From Bdellovibrionales bacterium (lineage in GTDB: Bacteria > Bdellovibrionota > Bdellovibrionia > Bdellovibrionales > UBA1609), in NCBI GenBank assembly GCA_016714165.1, contig JADJNU010000002.1:806001-870000 (forward strand): a stretch of DNA of 64,000 nt, given 5' to 3'. The notes beneath the pieces are model-generated. The model had not been told where the DNA came from. It worked only from the letters and a program-made list of their open reading frames with translations, and made no database searches. Numbering within the stretch: the stretch's first letter is position 1; each line of letters starts with the position of its first letter. Both the position numbers and the translations under genes were made by a program. This document shows, piece after piece, positions 35,582-47,232 of this stretch.

Positions 35582-37654
35582 CTACTTGGGGCTCTTAACG
35601 ACACCTTCAAAATCAGAAAATACCAGAGTTGGGAATTTTTGCTTTTTATCTAAATCATCAAGTCCTTCATATCGCATATGATCGTCTGATATATAACTTA
35701 AAGAGCCCAAATTTAATTCAAACAAGAGATCTAGCCGACCACTATATTTTTGTATCAGTTTAATATCATATGGATGAGCTCTTAATTTTACTTTCTGAGC
35801 TGTAGAAAGCAAGATGTGCCTTCCAACTGTCCGTAACCGAGAATCAACAATTTGTGAGTAAAGTATCATCACTCTTCGCAATTCTTTAAATTCATTTGAG
35901 TCGAGATGACTATCATGAACCCGAGGCCAAGAGGTCAAATGAATCGACAGTGTCGCTTCATCAGGATTAGGATGCCGACTCCAAACCTCTTCACTAGCAA
36001 ATGGGAAGAAGGGTGCCGATAGTTTGAGAACCATCTCTAGACAAAACTGATAAGTCGCAACTGCCGAGATATGCCTCGAATCTGATTTGTCTAAGTTAAA
36101 CATTCGTCTTTTTGTGCCATTAACAAAAAAATAAGAAAACTCTTTTACAAGTTTTGACAATTCAATTACAGCCAAATGATACTTATACTCATTCATGTAA
36201 GAAGTGATTATGTAGTTATAATGATTAATATAATTGATGAATAGTTTATCATATTCATACGAGATATATTGCGGTGGATAGTACGTTTGCCTCCAGCCTT
36301 CATATTTTCCTAGATTAATCAATTTTTGGATCAGGTTTTTTCCAACTTGATCCATTATAGCATGATCGTATTTTGTATTTTTACCTGGATATCTCGTTAA
36401 GGCCCAATAACGAGTTATGTCTCCGCCGAATTCAGTCAGAAACCTATTAGGTTCCACTGAATTTCCAACTGACTTACTCATTTTTGAACCATTTTTGTCT
36501 AAAACAACTCCATGTACAATTACATTGTGGAACGGCTGATTTCCGGCGAGGCCACTATCTAACATCGCCCATCTTTGAAGAGATCGAATTGTCCAAGCTT
36601 CGGTGATATCTTGTCCATGCGTTCTAATGTGGGCGGGCGTAAAATGAGACAATTTATCTGTTAGATTACCAATCAGATCCGGCCGTTGCGACACAAAAGT
36701 TATTGTTGAAGTCATCCATGTATCCATAGAGTTGTGTTCACCAGTAAACCCATTGCTTTTACCGCGCTGGTCATTTGTATAATTTGGTGGAGTATCTACC
36801 TGAGGATCTATTGGTAATTTCGCTAAGTCTGGCAATATCGGTTGGCCAAAGAGAGGTTCACCTTTCTCATCCAATGGATACCATACGGGAATAGGTACAC
36901 CATAATCTCGTGTTCGAGATATGGGCCATTGCTGACGAGAAATGCTTCTAAATTGGCGGATGACCGCTGACTCTTCTGTTCCCAACCATTTAATCTGCTT
37001 TATAAGCTTTAAAACTTCAAGTTCTACAGATTGTGGATTAACAATCCATTCGACAGCAGGGCGTCCGTTTTCATCTGCAAACTTTAACTCAAAGTTACCA
37101 TCTGAATATAGGCCTAAATCGAATCCCGCAATGTTTGAGCCCGGTGGTAACGAATATGCAAAACCACTCTTTAACAATTTTAAAAATGCAATTTGTGAGT
37201 CTCGCCGACTGTTCGTGTCCATTGTGTGATACTGAAGGTTTCTATCTAAACCTAACCCAACACCGCTCCATATTTTCCAATGGGGGACTGTGCCACATTG
37301 AACAAAATTATCGCATACTGAATTCATATTTTCTCGATTTAAAATCATTTCGCCGCGCAATTCAGATTTGATTAAATTGTGCGTGGGAAAACCATTAGAA
37401 TCCCACCCCATAGGATATATTACTTCGAACCCTTGCATCCGTTTAAACCGAGCGATTGCATCTATGGGTATATAGGTTACCAAGTGACCAATGTGTAGGT
37501 TGCCAGAAAGCGTGGGCGGTCCACCGTCAATAATAAACTTAACTTTGTCGGAGTTTAGGCGAGTACCATAAATATTTTGAGCTTCCCAAATGCCTGCCCA
37601 CTTAGCTTCATAAATTTTCACTTCGTCTTGAAATGGAGGTCGAGCATCCTTCAA
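35582..37654 (-). CDS. compact archaeal-type valyl-tRNA synthetase-like protein
   Basis: 690 residues. Class I synthetase with the HIGH motif at 54-57 (SGNLHIGHLVTYIPIDAIAR), VIYPMGWDSNGFPTH (archaeal-type ValRS have YPMGWDDNGLPTE), MDTWMTSTITF and KMSKS at 391-395 (HGVVLDKNGSKMSKSVGN). Between residues 170 and 245 there are only about 75 residues before SRTRDYGVPIPVW; the CP1 editing domain (about 200 residues, with its TTRPE-like motif) is missing. An anticodon-binding helical domain follows (VKEFSYFFVNGTKRRMF) but the usual C-terminal coiled coil is short. The gene is visibly AT-richer than its neighbours and is flanked by an IS on its 5' side, suggesting transfer. Whether it charges tRNA-Val is untested. 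Confidence 0.75.
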   Translation of the reverse strand: MKDARPPFQDEVKIYEAKWAGIWEAQNIYGTRLNSDKVKFIIDGGPPTLSGNLHIGHLVTYIPIDAIARFKRMQGFEVIYPMGWDSNGFPTHNLIKSELRGEMILNRENMNSVCDNFVQCGTVPHWKIWSGVGLGLDRNLQYHTMDTNSRRDSQIAFLKLLKSGFAYSLPPGSNIAGFDLGLYSDGNFELKFADENGRPAVEWIVNPQSVELEVLKLIKQIKWLGTEESAVIRQFRSISRQQWPISRTRDYGVPIPVWYPLDEKGEPLFGQPILPDLAKLPIDPQVDTPPNYTNDQRGKSNGFTGEHNSMDTWMTSTITFVSQRPDLIGNLTDKLSHFTPAHIRTHGQDITEAWTIRSLQRWAMLDSGLAGNQPFHNVIVHGVVLDKNGSKMSKSVGNSVEPNRFLTEFGGDITRYWALTRYPGKNTKYDHAIMDQVGKNLIQKLINLGKYEGWRQTYYPPQYISYEYDKLFINYINHYNYIITSYMNEYKYHLAVIELSKLVKEFSYFFVNGTKRRMFNLDKSDSRHISAVATYQFCLEMVLKLSAPFFPFASEEVWSRHPNPDEATLSIHLTSWPRVHDSHLDSNEFKELRRVMILYSQIVDSRLRTVGRHILLSTAQKVKLRAHPYDIKLIQKYSGRLDLLFELNLGSLSYISDDHMRYEGLDDLDKKQKFPTLVFSDFEGVVKSPK

Positions 37655-37689
37655 GAGTAATGAGTTGCAACTAATCTCGTCTAAACCAG

Positions 37690-39041
37690 CAACTTTTGGC
37701 TCTCCACGGTTGGAGGTGGGATGCGGTAAGTCAAAAAAGAAGAGGCCTAAGACTTTTTCAAGCTAAGATTTGGGTGCCTGACAACTCAAACCTTTGAAAG
37801 GAAAAGAACTTATGCCTCAGCACGAAAAAATATCACAATTTCTATTATTACCAGAATTAAAACTTTTAAAATTTGGGAGAGATCGATCTGGCCGAAAGCA
37901 CAAACAGGTTGAAAAAGTATCCAGCTTTGAAATCTGTCCAAAGTGTGCGACACCTTCTAAGACTGTTTATGATCGAAGGTGGGCCAAAGCACACGATGCT
38001 CCCATCCACGGCAATCAAGTCTGGCTCCATGTTTTAAAACGCAGATTCTATTGTAAGACCTGCCGAAAGCCTTTCACCGAACCAGTTCAAGGAATCAGAA
38101 AAGGAAAAGAACCACCGAGAGGTTTAAACGAGGTGTTCTTTGGGCCTGTGAGAACTTTACGGATCTCAGTAAGGTCAGAAGGGCCTATGCATGTTCAACG
38201 TGGACGGTCTATCAGACTCTTTATGAGAGGTTAGAGACGAACCTCAAGAGGCATATCAATTATCCGTGGCCAAAACCATTGGCATAGATGAACACTTTTT
38301 CTCTCGAGCCAATGGGTTTAGAGAGTTTGCAACCGTACTCGTTGATTACAACAATAAGCGTGTTCGTGAACTCGCTCATGGAAAAGTAAAAGGGCAACTC
38401 ATTGAACAACTTAAACATATCCCTGGTAGAGAAAATGTAAAAAACGTCGTTCTAGATTTGTCAGATAGCTATAAAAGCTTTGTTCGAGAGTTTTTTCCTA
38501 ACTCCCAGATGATTGCTGATAAGTTCCATGTGCTCAGGCTTTTAAATCCAGCTCTTAATCGCTACCGAAAACAAGTCACTGGCGACAAAAGAACCAGTCC
38601 CCTTCGAAAACTCCTACTTAGAAATGGTAAAAAGCTTGAGTCCTATGAACGAAGAGCCCTTTATGAATGGCTCAATCTTCATCCCCAGCTAAAAGAAATT
38701 TATCATTACAAAGAAGCCCTCCATGGATTTTACCGAATCAAAGGAAACAGAACAGCTGCCAAAGTGTTAATTCGAATTACAGATCAAATGGCTTTAAGCC
38801 AAATCCCCGAAATAAAAACCTCAGGCGCACCCTCATGAAATGGAGAAATGAAATCTTGAATTACTTCGTCAATCGCATTACCAATGCCAGAACAGAAGGC
38901 TTTAACAACGTCGCAAAGCTAATCCAGAAGAGGGCTTACGGCGTTAAAAGTTTTAAATTGTACAGACTCAGATACCTAAGTGCTTGTGCTTAAATGACTT
39001 TTTTGAATTACCCACCATGAACCGAGTAGAACCCAACTTTT
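37690..39041. mobile_element. ISL3-family insertion sequence with 8-bp target duplication
   Basis: An element of 1336 bp (37698-39033). It is bounded by the direct repeat CAACTTTT at 37690-37697 and 39034-39041, an 8-bp target duplication as ISL3 elements make. The ends are imperfect inverted repeats of 23 bp, GGCTCTCCACGGTTGGAGG versus GGTTCTACTCGGTTCATGG, 17 of 23 matching. The only gene is a frame-broken transposase. The element sits 44 bases from the start of the ValRS-like gene. A 53-bp solo copy of one end occurs at 57304-57356. Confidence 0.85.
37812..38993 (+). pseudogene. ISL3-family transposase, three frameshifts
   Basis: The frames join as one transposase. The zinc-finger part has CPKCATPSKTVYD and RRFYCKTCRKPFTE; the DDE part has IGIDEHFFSR, VLDLSDSYKSFVREFFP, IADKFHVLRLLN and RNEILNYFVNRITNARTEGFNN. 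Breaks fit one missing base each at the A runs 38105-38108, 38272-38275 and 38814-38818. With these repaired the length is about 393 residues, normal for ISL3. AAAGGA lies ten bases before the ATG at 37812. As written it is inactive. Confidence 0.85.
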
Positions 39042-39281
39042 TCTTGAGCGGCCGGAGATTTATCAAAAAACAAAAGAATTAAACAAAAAAGTGTTCGTAC
39101 CATTGCTATTATGGCTTGTTTAATCATGCCAATTGACTCCTGCGGCAGCTCGATTCTCCTAGGTTGTACATTTTTTTATTTTTCAAAAAATTACCCGAAA
39201 ATTGTAATTAAGATATGATATGAACCGTAGAACCATTCGATCTCAATGTTCTAAGCAAAATGTAGACCATCTCAGTCACAA

Positions 39282-39358
39282 TGGTAGGGGCTCCAGGACT
39301 TGAACCTGGGATCCTCCGGTTATGAGCCGGATGCTTTAACCAACTAAGCTAAGCCCCC
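39282..39358 (-). tRNA. tRNA with CAU anticodon (Met or Ile-lysidine)
   Basis: A 77-base cloverleaf on the minus strand, GGGGGCTTAGCTTAGTTGG..., with the anticodon loop CTCATAA in a CCGG stem, GGTTCAAGTCC in the T arm and an encoded CCA. The CAU anticodon is used by elongator Met and by the lysidine-modified Ile tRNA; the CGGCTCATAACCG stem resembles the Ile2 type, but the identity cannot be fixed by eye. Confidence 0.93.
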
Positions 39359-39496
39359 AAATGACTCGCCAAATGAGTGGCACACCATACCCCAGAGACT
39401 CAGCGTTAATCAAGCCACCTCTTTGGCAACATTCAAGTTTTTCAGACTCTTCTGTGGGCTTCCCGATCAGCCCTCGCCCTCATCGGCGCGATCCTT

Positions 39497-41281
<1,785 letters not shown>

Positions 41282-41366
41282 CTGCTCATCAATGGAGAAC
41301 TTTGATAACTTGATCCGGCACTGATGTTTGCGGTTCTTTTGTCATTGAATAGCTCCCAAATGCTCC

Positions 41367-43226
41367 TTAGATGGTTTCTTTATCGATCTTTTGGACTCGT
41401 CGATTCAGTTGGATATTCATAATCTGTTCCAATTTTTCTAGTTGTTCGGAAGTGGGGCGGCCACGCAGATCCACGGCTAACTGGCGGCTCCGGGATTTCA
41501 AGTTGGCATCGCGTACCATCCGACTGCAGTCCTCCACTAACTTATGAGCCTCTTCCGAATTAAGGTCTGCCAAATGTTTTTCTAGGTGCTGAAACAAAAC
41601 CTCAGGGACGTCCACCTGAGAAACCAGCAAGGCTGTTAACTTATCAAATTCATTAGGCATTTGTCCATACAATAGAAGGATCCTACGAAGAACTTCGCGC
41701 AGACCTGGGTGAGAAAACATTTCGATGATCCCAGACTCGCCAATCTTCTGCAAATAACGCGAGCTCATAAGAGCCAAATTCACCAATTGTTCCTCAGCTT
41801 TAGGCCTCTTCCCGGAAATTACAATCTGCTCTTCTGAGACCTCTTTCGGAAGAGATTTGCTTGAGCAGATTGAAATCTCATCTGAAACGCCCTGTTTTCC
41901 TGTCGCTGTGCGTTCGCCTTTTTCTGATTGTTCCAAAGCCTTCGTGAGCCAGTTTTCATCTACACCAAGGCGATCTCCGAGCTCTTGCAGGTAAAGATCC
42001 TTCAGTCTATTGTCAGCGATATTTTTGAGTGTGTGTGAAACTCTATCAATAAGTAAAATTTTATCAGCTGAAGATCCCCGATAGTCCTTCATCCAACGGT
42101 CTAAGATCAAAATAAAAAGCTCCGGTGCTGCCGCCAAAGATTCCTGCAAAATCTTTGACCCCTTCTTGCGGAGAAAATCATCTGGATCCATCCCCTCTGA
42201 AAGAGTTAGACCTCTCGGAAATAGTCCGGCCTGAAGAAGAGTGGGCAGGCTTCGTTCTGTGGCGGCCTGACCTGCTTGGTCTCCGTCAAATAAAACCACA
42301 ACATTTGATGTAAATCTCTTGAGGAGACGGGCATGATCTAGGGTCAAAGCAGTTCCCAAGAGGGCCACAACATTCTGAATTCCCAACTGAAACAGCGCCA
42401 GAAGATCCATATAACCTTCGACAACGATCACCTGATCTTTGGCTCGAATATACTTTGCCGTCTCATTTAATCCGTAAAAAACCTTCCCCTTATGAAAGAG
42501 AGGTGATTCGGCACTGTTGAAATACTTAGGCTCTCCCTCTCCCAGAATTCGCCCGCCAAAACCCAAACAACGACCGTCCAGACCAAATATCGGAAAAATG
42601 AGTCTGTTTCGAAACAAATCGTAATACCCTGCCTTGCCACCTCCCCGTTGGCGGACAAGCCCCAATATTTCGGCTTCCTTGAACGGAATTCGCCGAGAAG
42701 ATAAAAGCGAAGACAACTTTTCCCATTCGTTAGGAGCATATCCCAGGCGAAATATCTTAGCTGTCTCAGGACGAATTCCCCTCTTTACGAGATAATCCTT
42801 CGCAGGACTCCGATCGAAACCACGGGCCAACTCATCTTCATAGAATTTAATGGCTACTTCGTTAATATTCAGGAATATTTGACGTTCATGTTCTTTGGTC
42901 TCTTTGCGTTCTCCAGAAAGATAGACCTCTTCAGGGATGGGAATTCCTGCCTGTCTGGCTAGCCACTCTACAGTCTCGGGAAAACTCATGCCCATGATTG
43001 ATTCGACAAACTTAAAGATATTTCCAGCCTCCTTGCATCCAAAACAGTAATAAAGTTGTTTGCTTTCGGAGACCGAGAAACTGGGCGTCTTCTCTCTGTG
43101 GTTGGGGAAGGGACAAAGCCCCAACATCTGACCTCCAGCTCGCTTGAGTTCAGTCTGACGAGAGATGATATCCACGATGTTATTAGCATCCCGAACTTTA
43201 TCAATAAAATCGCGAGAAAACTTCAT
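41367..43226 (-). CDS. dnaG: DNA primase
   Basis: 619 residues. DnaG makes RNA primers at the replication fork. The zinc-binding domain has CPFPNHREKTPSFSV and YYCFGCKEAGN. The TOPRIM core reads VIVVEGYMDLLAL and VVLFDGDQAGQAA, with GLDGRCLGFGGRILG before it. The C-terminal helicase-binding part is degenerate, as is common. The ATG at 43226 (MKFSRDFIDKV) is used; an in-frame TTG at 43241 is possible. Confidence 0.94.
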   Translation of the reverse strand: MKFSRDFIDKVRDANNIVDIISRQTELKRAGGQMLGLCPFPNHREKTPSFSVSESKQLYYCFGCKEAGNIFKFVESIMGMSFPETVEWLARQAGIPIPEEVYLSGERKETKEHERQIFLNINEVAIKFYEDELARGFDRSPAKDYLVKRGIRPETAKIFRLGYAPNEWEKLSSLLSSRRIPFKEAEILGLVRQRGGGKAGYYDLFRNRLIFPIFGLDGRCLGFGGRILGEGEPKYFNSAESPLFHKGKVFYGLNETAKYIRAKDQVIVVEGYMDLLALFQLGIQNVVALLGTALTLDHARLLKRFTSNVVVLFDGDQAGQAATERSLPTLLQAGLFPRGLTLSEGMDPDDFLRKKGSKILQESLAAAPELFILILDRWMKDYRGSSADKILLIDRVSHTLKNIADNRLKDLYLQELGDRLGVDENWLTKALEQSEKGERTATGKQGVSDEISICSSKSLPKEVSEEQIVISGKRPKAEEQLVNLALMSSRYLQKIGESGIIEMFSHPGLREVLRRILLLYGQMPNEFDKLTALLVSQVDVPEVLFQHLEKHLADLNSEEAHKLVEDCSRMVRDANLKSRSRQLAVDLRGRPTSEQLEKLEQIMNIQLNRRVQKIDKETI

Positions 43227-43329
43227 AGGAACAATTAACAATCTTGTGTTTGTGGAGCTCGGCGAATGAATGGGTTCAAAACAATTGCCACTGTGTGATC
43301 GCCGAATGCCTGTTCATCATTCACATTAC

Positions 43330-43776
43330 TTACTGCAATTTCGCCTTAACAATTTCGCTCACAAGTTTCCCATCAGCGGAGCCCGCTGTTTTTGCCAAAA
43401 CCTCTTTTATCACGACGCCCATTTGTTTCATTGAAGTTGCGCTGAGAGTCTTGATGACATTGTCGACGATCTCCTCAACTTCAACACGGCTCATTTGATG
43501 AGGCAAGTACCCTTCAAGAACAGATAGCTCATATTTTTCTTTTTCGACGAGATCCTTGCGCCCAGCTTTCTCAAACTGATCAATGGACTCTTTTCTTTGC
43601 TTTACCTGCTTTGTCACAACACCAATGATCTCAGCATCATTGATAAGCCCAGGACGCAACTCAATTTCTTTGTACCGAACGGCACTCTGCAAAAAACGAA
43701 GCACTTCGAGCCGATGAGAGTCCTTGGCTTTCATTGCTTCTTTCATATCAGCAAGAATTTTTTCTTTTAGGCTCAT
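43330..43776 (-). CDS. yqeY: YqeY / GatB-like domain protein
   Basis: 148 residues. MSLKEKILADMKEAMKAKDS, LRFLQSAVRYKEIEL, QRKESIDQFEKAGR and LEGYLPHQMS match the YqeY family, whose C terminus is related to the tail domain of GatB. Its exact role is unknown; a tRNA link is suspected. GGAAGGTGAA precedes the ATG. It lies between rpsU and dnaG, the usual position in this operon. Confidence 0.88.
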   Translation of the reverse strand: MSLKEKILADMKEAMKAKDSHRLEVLRFLQSAVRYKEIELRPGLINDAEIIGVVTKQVKQRKESIDQFEKAGRKDLVEKEKYELSVLEGYLPHQMSRVEVEEIVDNVIKTLSATSMKQMGVVIKEVLAKTAGSADGKLVSEIVKAKLQ

Positions 43777-43811
43777 TTCACCTTCCAACAATAACGAAAG
43801 GTTCGAGCGCG

Positions 43812-44018
43812 CTAAACGCGCCCGCGACCGACTTTTTTCAACTTCTTAACGAGACGCTTTCGCGCCGCGATAGACTTTTTCTTCTTCTGCACGCTGGGCT
43901 TTTCGTAATGCTCACGCTTTTTTACTTCTGACAAAATCCCAGATTTCTCACAAGATTTTTTGAATCGTCGGAAGGCCTGTTCAAAAGCTTCGCTGTCACG
44001 TATTCTGATCAGTGCCAA
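43812..44018 (-). CDS. rpsU: 30S ribosomal protein S21
   Basis: 68 residues, LIRIRDSEAFEQAFRRFKKS, HYEKPSVQKKKKSIAARKRL and a basic tail. Typical bS21. The start is a TTG at 44018 (TTG GCA CTG), with CAGGTGAT upstream; no ATG is available. First gene of the rpsU-yqeY-dnaG-rpoD group. Confidence 0.9.
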   Translation of the reverse strand: MALIRIRDSEAFEQAFRRFKKSCEKSGILSEVKKREHYEKPSVQKKKKSIAARKRLVKKLKKVGRGRV

Positions 44019-44135
44019 GGATAATCACCTGCCCTTCGTGTAAAGTCAGTCCAAGCGGACCGGATTTGCTGCTTTTAATAACAGCAAAGAAGGCCAGGTC
44101 TATCAAAGGATTCCCCGCTTGACAAACCCTATTCC

Positions 44136-44156
44136 GAGCCCGGATTCTCCGGGTTC
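44136..44156. repeat. inverted repeat before tadA
   Basis: GAGCCCGGATTCTCCGGGTTC forms a nine-bp hairpin with a three-base loop between the divergent rpsU and tadA genes. No T run follows on either strand, so it is not a standard terminator. It may be a regulatory or RNA-stability element. Confidence 0.35.
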
Positions 44157-44189
44157 GAAACAAAACCCCAACCGGCTGATGATCTTTCT

Positions 44190-44654
44190 ATGAATCTAAA
44201 TGAGAAGTGGATGAGGCTTGCCCTTGAAATGGCAAAACAAGGGGAAACAATTGGAGAAGTCCCGGTTGGGGCCGTCATCGTTCTCGAAGGGGAGCTTGTC
44301 GCAAAGTCCCACAACCTGAGAGAATCATGCTTAAATCCAACCTATCATGCTGAGGTCTTAGCTATTCAGGAGGCCTCTCAAAAACTGGGGCGCTGGCGTT
44401 TAACTGGTTGTGAGCTCTATGTAACCCTGGAACCCTGTGTGATGTGTTCCGGGGCTATCATTCAGGCCCGTCTTGACCGCGTCATTTATGGCGCCAGGGA
44501 TCCCAAAGCCGGGGCCGTAGAGTCCCTCTATCAGATTCTTTCCGACTCTCGGTTGAATCATCGTCCTTTAGTTGCTGGTGGAGTCCTCGAAGAAGAGTGC
44601 AGTCAAGTTCTCAAGAACTTTTTTCGCCGAAAGAGGCCGGCCGATATTCGTTAG
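44190..44654 (+). CDS. tadA: tRNA-specific adenosine deaminase
   Basis: 154 residues. TadA changes A34 of tRNA-Arg(ACG) to inosine. Zinc ligands and the catalytic Glu are in TYHAEVLAI and LEPCVMCSGAIIQ. The substrate, a tRNA-Arg with an ACG anticodon, is encoded at 56.2 kb in this window. The deaminase is typical in length. Confidence 0.94.
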   Translation: MNLNEKWMRLALEMAKQGETIGEVPVGAVIVLEGELVAKSHNLRESCLNPTYHAEVLAIQEASQKLGRWRLTGCELYVTLEPCVMCSGAIIQARLDRVIYGARDPKAGAVESLYQILSDSRLNHRPLVAGGVLEEECSQVLKNFFRRKRPADIR

Positions 44655-44790
44655 ATTTCGGACGAAAAACGGCCGCCATTGCTCATTTTGAATGTTCTTG
44701 GCCCATTAAATCAGCAGAAAGGCACGGCACGAAACATGCTGACACCAGATACTCACAAACTATTAGCCCCTTTTTTTGGAGTAACGAACG

Positions 44791-45549
44791 ATGAAAAAAG
44801 CTTCTTTAATGATCGCCTTGAGCATTTTAACTACAATCAACAGCTTCGCCCAACAGAAAGAACCAGGACGCAGATCGCTCAAAGACATTGCGGCTAGTTA
44901 CACTCATGATCAACAAACAAATGCCCTCGCGTTTCAAGGCCTATTGGGCCTTCTGGATGTAGGCCTGGCTGCAAAAATGTACAGCGCTGCAAAATCTCTG
45001 CAGCCAGATGCAATTAAAATTCGTGAATTAGAGTCGCAAATTCGTAGGACAAAAACAGAGTTATCCACTATTGAAGATATCTACAGAACTGCGAATGCTA
45101 ATATGAATAGATCGTATGGCGAAATTACGAACTCAGAGATTGTTTCAGCCATTCCGAAAGAAACTGGAATAGAAAGCAATGCAAGACTCGATGAGATGGC
45201 AGCCCACCAAGCGATTACCGACAAATTAAATGCTAAAAAAAGAGAACTCTCAAATTTTGAATCCCAACTAAAAAAATTAAAGGTGGGATTTTTCTCCCGA
45301 TGTGGTCGCAAGGGACTCACTGCCGTTGCAACCACTGTTGGCGTCGTTATGGTTGCGAATCTCGGAGCAAGAACCTACCTCGTGTTTGTTGACGAATCCG
45401 ATCCAGGATTATTTCCCGTCTTAGACTTAGCAGCCGAGAAATTTGATTCCATCGGCGGGCTGGAACTGATTGACACTATTTCAAACAAAGGCGCAGGAAC
45501 TGTGAATGAGATTTATACTGCCTTGGCTGGTAAAATCGGCGGTCAATAA
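44791..45549 (+). CDS. exported coiled-coil protein of unknown function
   Basis: 252 residues. A signal peptide (LMIALSILTTINSFAQ) is followed by a helical region with coiled-coil stretches (KIRELESQIRRTKTELSTIE; KLNAKKRELSNFESQLKKL) and a second hydrophobic segment at about 176-196 (LTAVATTVGVVMVANLGA). Probably inner-membrane or periplasmic. No family recognised. It is 33 bases upstream of another unknown envelope gene on the same strand. Confidence 0.55.
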   Translation: MKKASLMIALSILTTINSFAQQKEPGRRSLKDIAASYTHDQQTNALAFQGLLGLLDVGLAAKMYSAAKSLQPDAIKIRELESQIRRTKTELSTIEDIYRTANANMNRSYGEITNSEIVSAIPKETGIESNARLDEMAAHQAITDKLNAKKRELSNFESQLKKLKVGFFSRCGRKGLTAVATTVGVVMVANLGARTYLVFVDESDPGLFPVLDLAAEKFDSIGGLELIDTISNKGAGTVNEIYTALAGKIGGQ

Positions 45550-45582
45550 TTTCCCAATGTTCTAGGAAGGGAGGCCTCACTC

Positions 45583-46806
45583 ATGAAAAATGCGGTTTTG
45601 CCTCCCATAGCTCTGCTCGTTCTATTTGCCATAACCGGCATCTCTCTCGCTTGGTCAGCTTGGTCAGAAACTAATTCCGACCGGCAAGCGGGTCTCTGCA
45701 GACGCCTGGTGACAGCTACGATAGAGTCCACCTCGAAAATCACATCGAGCGCAGTGAGCAAAACAAAACAGTATCTCAGAGAAGTCAGAGCATCCAAGGG
45801 TCGAAGAATAATAGCAAAGCCGGCTGAATTGGGTGAGCCCGAAACTCAGTGGATGGGACTGCTGACTAAAGTCACATCGAATCAAGCTGACTTTGACGGC
45901 TGGCAACGATGGACTCGTTGGATGAGAGCTCCTTCCCATTGGCTCGCAAGACTGATGGGTCAACCAAATTACCGACTCACGCCAGGAACCTTTTTCTATC
46001 GGACTGGCGTAGAACTACCCGTGCAATCTCTGTTCAAACGTCTTCGAAACGAGAATATGAGGCCAACCCTTGTGACTGCCATGCTTATGACGGCAATCTA
46101 CACGACTCCCATCACATTAGCCTTGGACAGTGCTTTGGAAAGTCGCAGCCAACAAAATACCACCCAGATTGAAACACTCATTGAACATGATTACCGATTC
46201 CAATCCATCTTAGACCTTCGGCGCTCAGGGCAAATCAACAGATCAGAGGCTGCGCAGGCAGCTTTTCTTTTAAAGATGGCCTGGGAAGAATATTGGCAGC
46301 GCTTTGGAAGCCTCTCGCCGGAGCAGCTTCTTTCCGAAGACGTCGCTCGCGTGGAAAGTGGCCATCCTCTCTATATTCACCTCAACCAGCTCTTCACCCG
46401 GGGTATCGAAGCCAAACCTGGAGCTCAACACACAAGCCGGGGACTCGGTCCGCTCAGTCTGGAAGAAAAAAGGGACCTGTTGCTTCTCACCTATCAGTCT
46501 TACGCTCGAGCCGCGCTTTCGGTAGATTGGCTTCTCCGCCATATTCCGGCGCGAACTCGAATTCCAGACTGGATCTCAGAGAGCATTTCTCAGTTTGAGA
46601 ATGACGACTTTGCTCTACAAGTACGATCCAGAATTCAATCAGGCGAAATTTCCAGACTTCAGGGGGTGAAGTTACTCCAAGAAGATATTTCTAACCAATT
46701 AACATTGGCCATCAATTTACGACTTGGAATCACCTTTGTAATTGAAGAATCTGGCCAAACCATCACACTCGAGATGTTGCGAGACGAGCTACTCGGAACA
46801 AAATGA
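45583..46806 (+). CDS. membrane-associated protein of unknown function
   Basis: 407 residues. One N-terminal membrane span (PPIALLVLFAITGISLAW) and a second around residue 160 (LVTAMLMTAIYTTPITLAL), with charged helices between and after. No family recognised. GGAAGGGAGG precedes the ATG. It follows the coiled-coil protein and may form a two-gene unit. Confidence 0.5.
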   Translation: MKNAVLPPIALLVLFAITGISLAWSAWSETNSDRQAGLCRRLVTATIESTSKITSSAVSKTKQYLREVRASKGRRIIAKPAELGEPETQWMGLLTKVTSNQADFDGWQRWTRWMRAPSHWLARLMGQPNYRLTPGTFFYRTGVELPVQSLFKRLRNENMRPTLVTAMLMTAIYTTPITLALDSALESRSQQNTTQIETLIEHDYRFQSILDLRRSGQINRSEAAQAAFLLKMAWEEYWQRFGSLSPEQLLSEDVARVESGHPLYIHLNQLFTRGIEAKPGAQHTSRGLGPLSLEEKRDLLLLTYQSYARAALSVDWLLRHIPARTRIPDWISESISQFENDDFALQVRSRIQSGEISRLQGVKLLQEDISNQLTLAINLRLGITFVIEESGQTITLEMLRDELLGTK

Positions 46807-46807
46807 A

Positions 46808-47107
46808 TTATGGACTGCTGATTCCCTGCTTGGCCAAAATAGCTTTTGCCTGAATCATTCCTATTCCAGTCACTTCAACCATTTTTTTTCGACTACTCGC
46901 CCCACGTTGCACAGTTACTTGCCTCTGACGGACCTCAAAAAGCTCAGATATAAACGATTCTACAGCCTCGTTGGCTTTTCCATCGACGGGCGGGGCTTTA
47001 ATTCGAAGCTTCAGACTGCCATTGTGCTCCCCAATGATCTCTGATCTGGATGCATTGGGCTGTACGATCAAACTCAGTAGAATGCCATTTTTGATTTCCC
47101 TTAACAT
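46808..47107 (-). CDS. DUF167 (YggU) family protein
   Basis: 99 residues. LSLIVQPNASRSEIIGEHNGSLKLRIKAPPVDGKANEA is the hallmark of the DUF167 fold, seen as LKLRIKAPPVDGKA. Ends in GISSP. Function unknown. The ATG at 47107 is preferred, since the conserved fold starts right after; an earlier in-frame start at 47170 adds 21 residues. Confidence 0.8.
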   Translation of the reverse strand: MLREIKNGILLSLIVQPNASRSEIIGEHNGSLKLRIKAPPVDGKANEAVESFISELFEVRQRQVTVQRGASSRKKMVEVTGIGMIQAKAILAKQGISSP

Positions 47108-47232
47108 ATCTTCAGATCCGACTCCCTTAGTAGAACCAGCAGCATACCTCAATTTGACTCCTAAGGTCATGGGCGACGAGCCTGAATAACAAACTTTTTT
47201 ATTTTTTGCCTTATTTTCAGATTCTAAGATAG

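Noticed and set aside
44119..44147. TTGACA before tadA
   Set aside because: No convincing -10 at 16-18 bases; the spacer falls on the inverted repeat.
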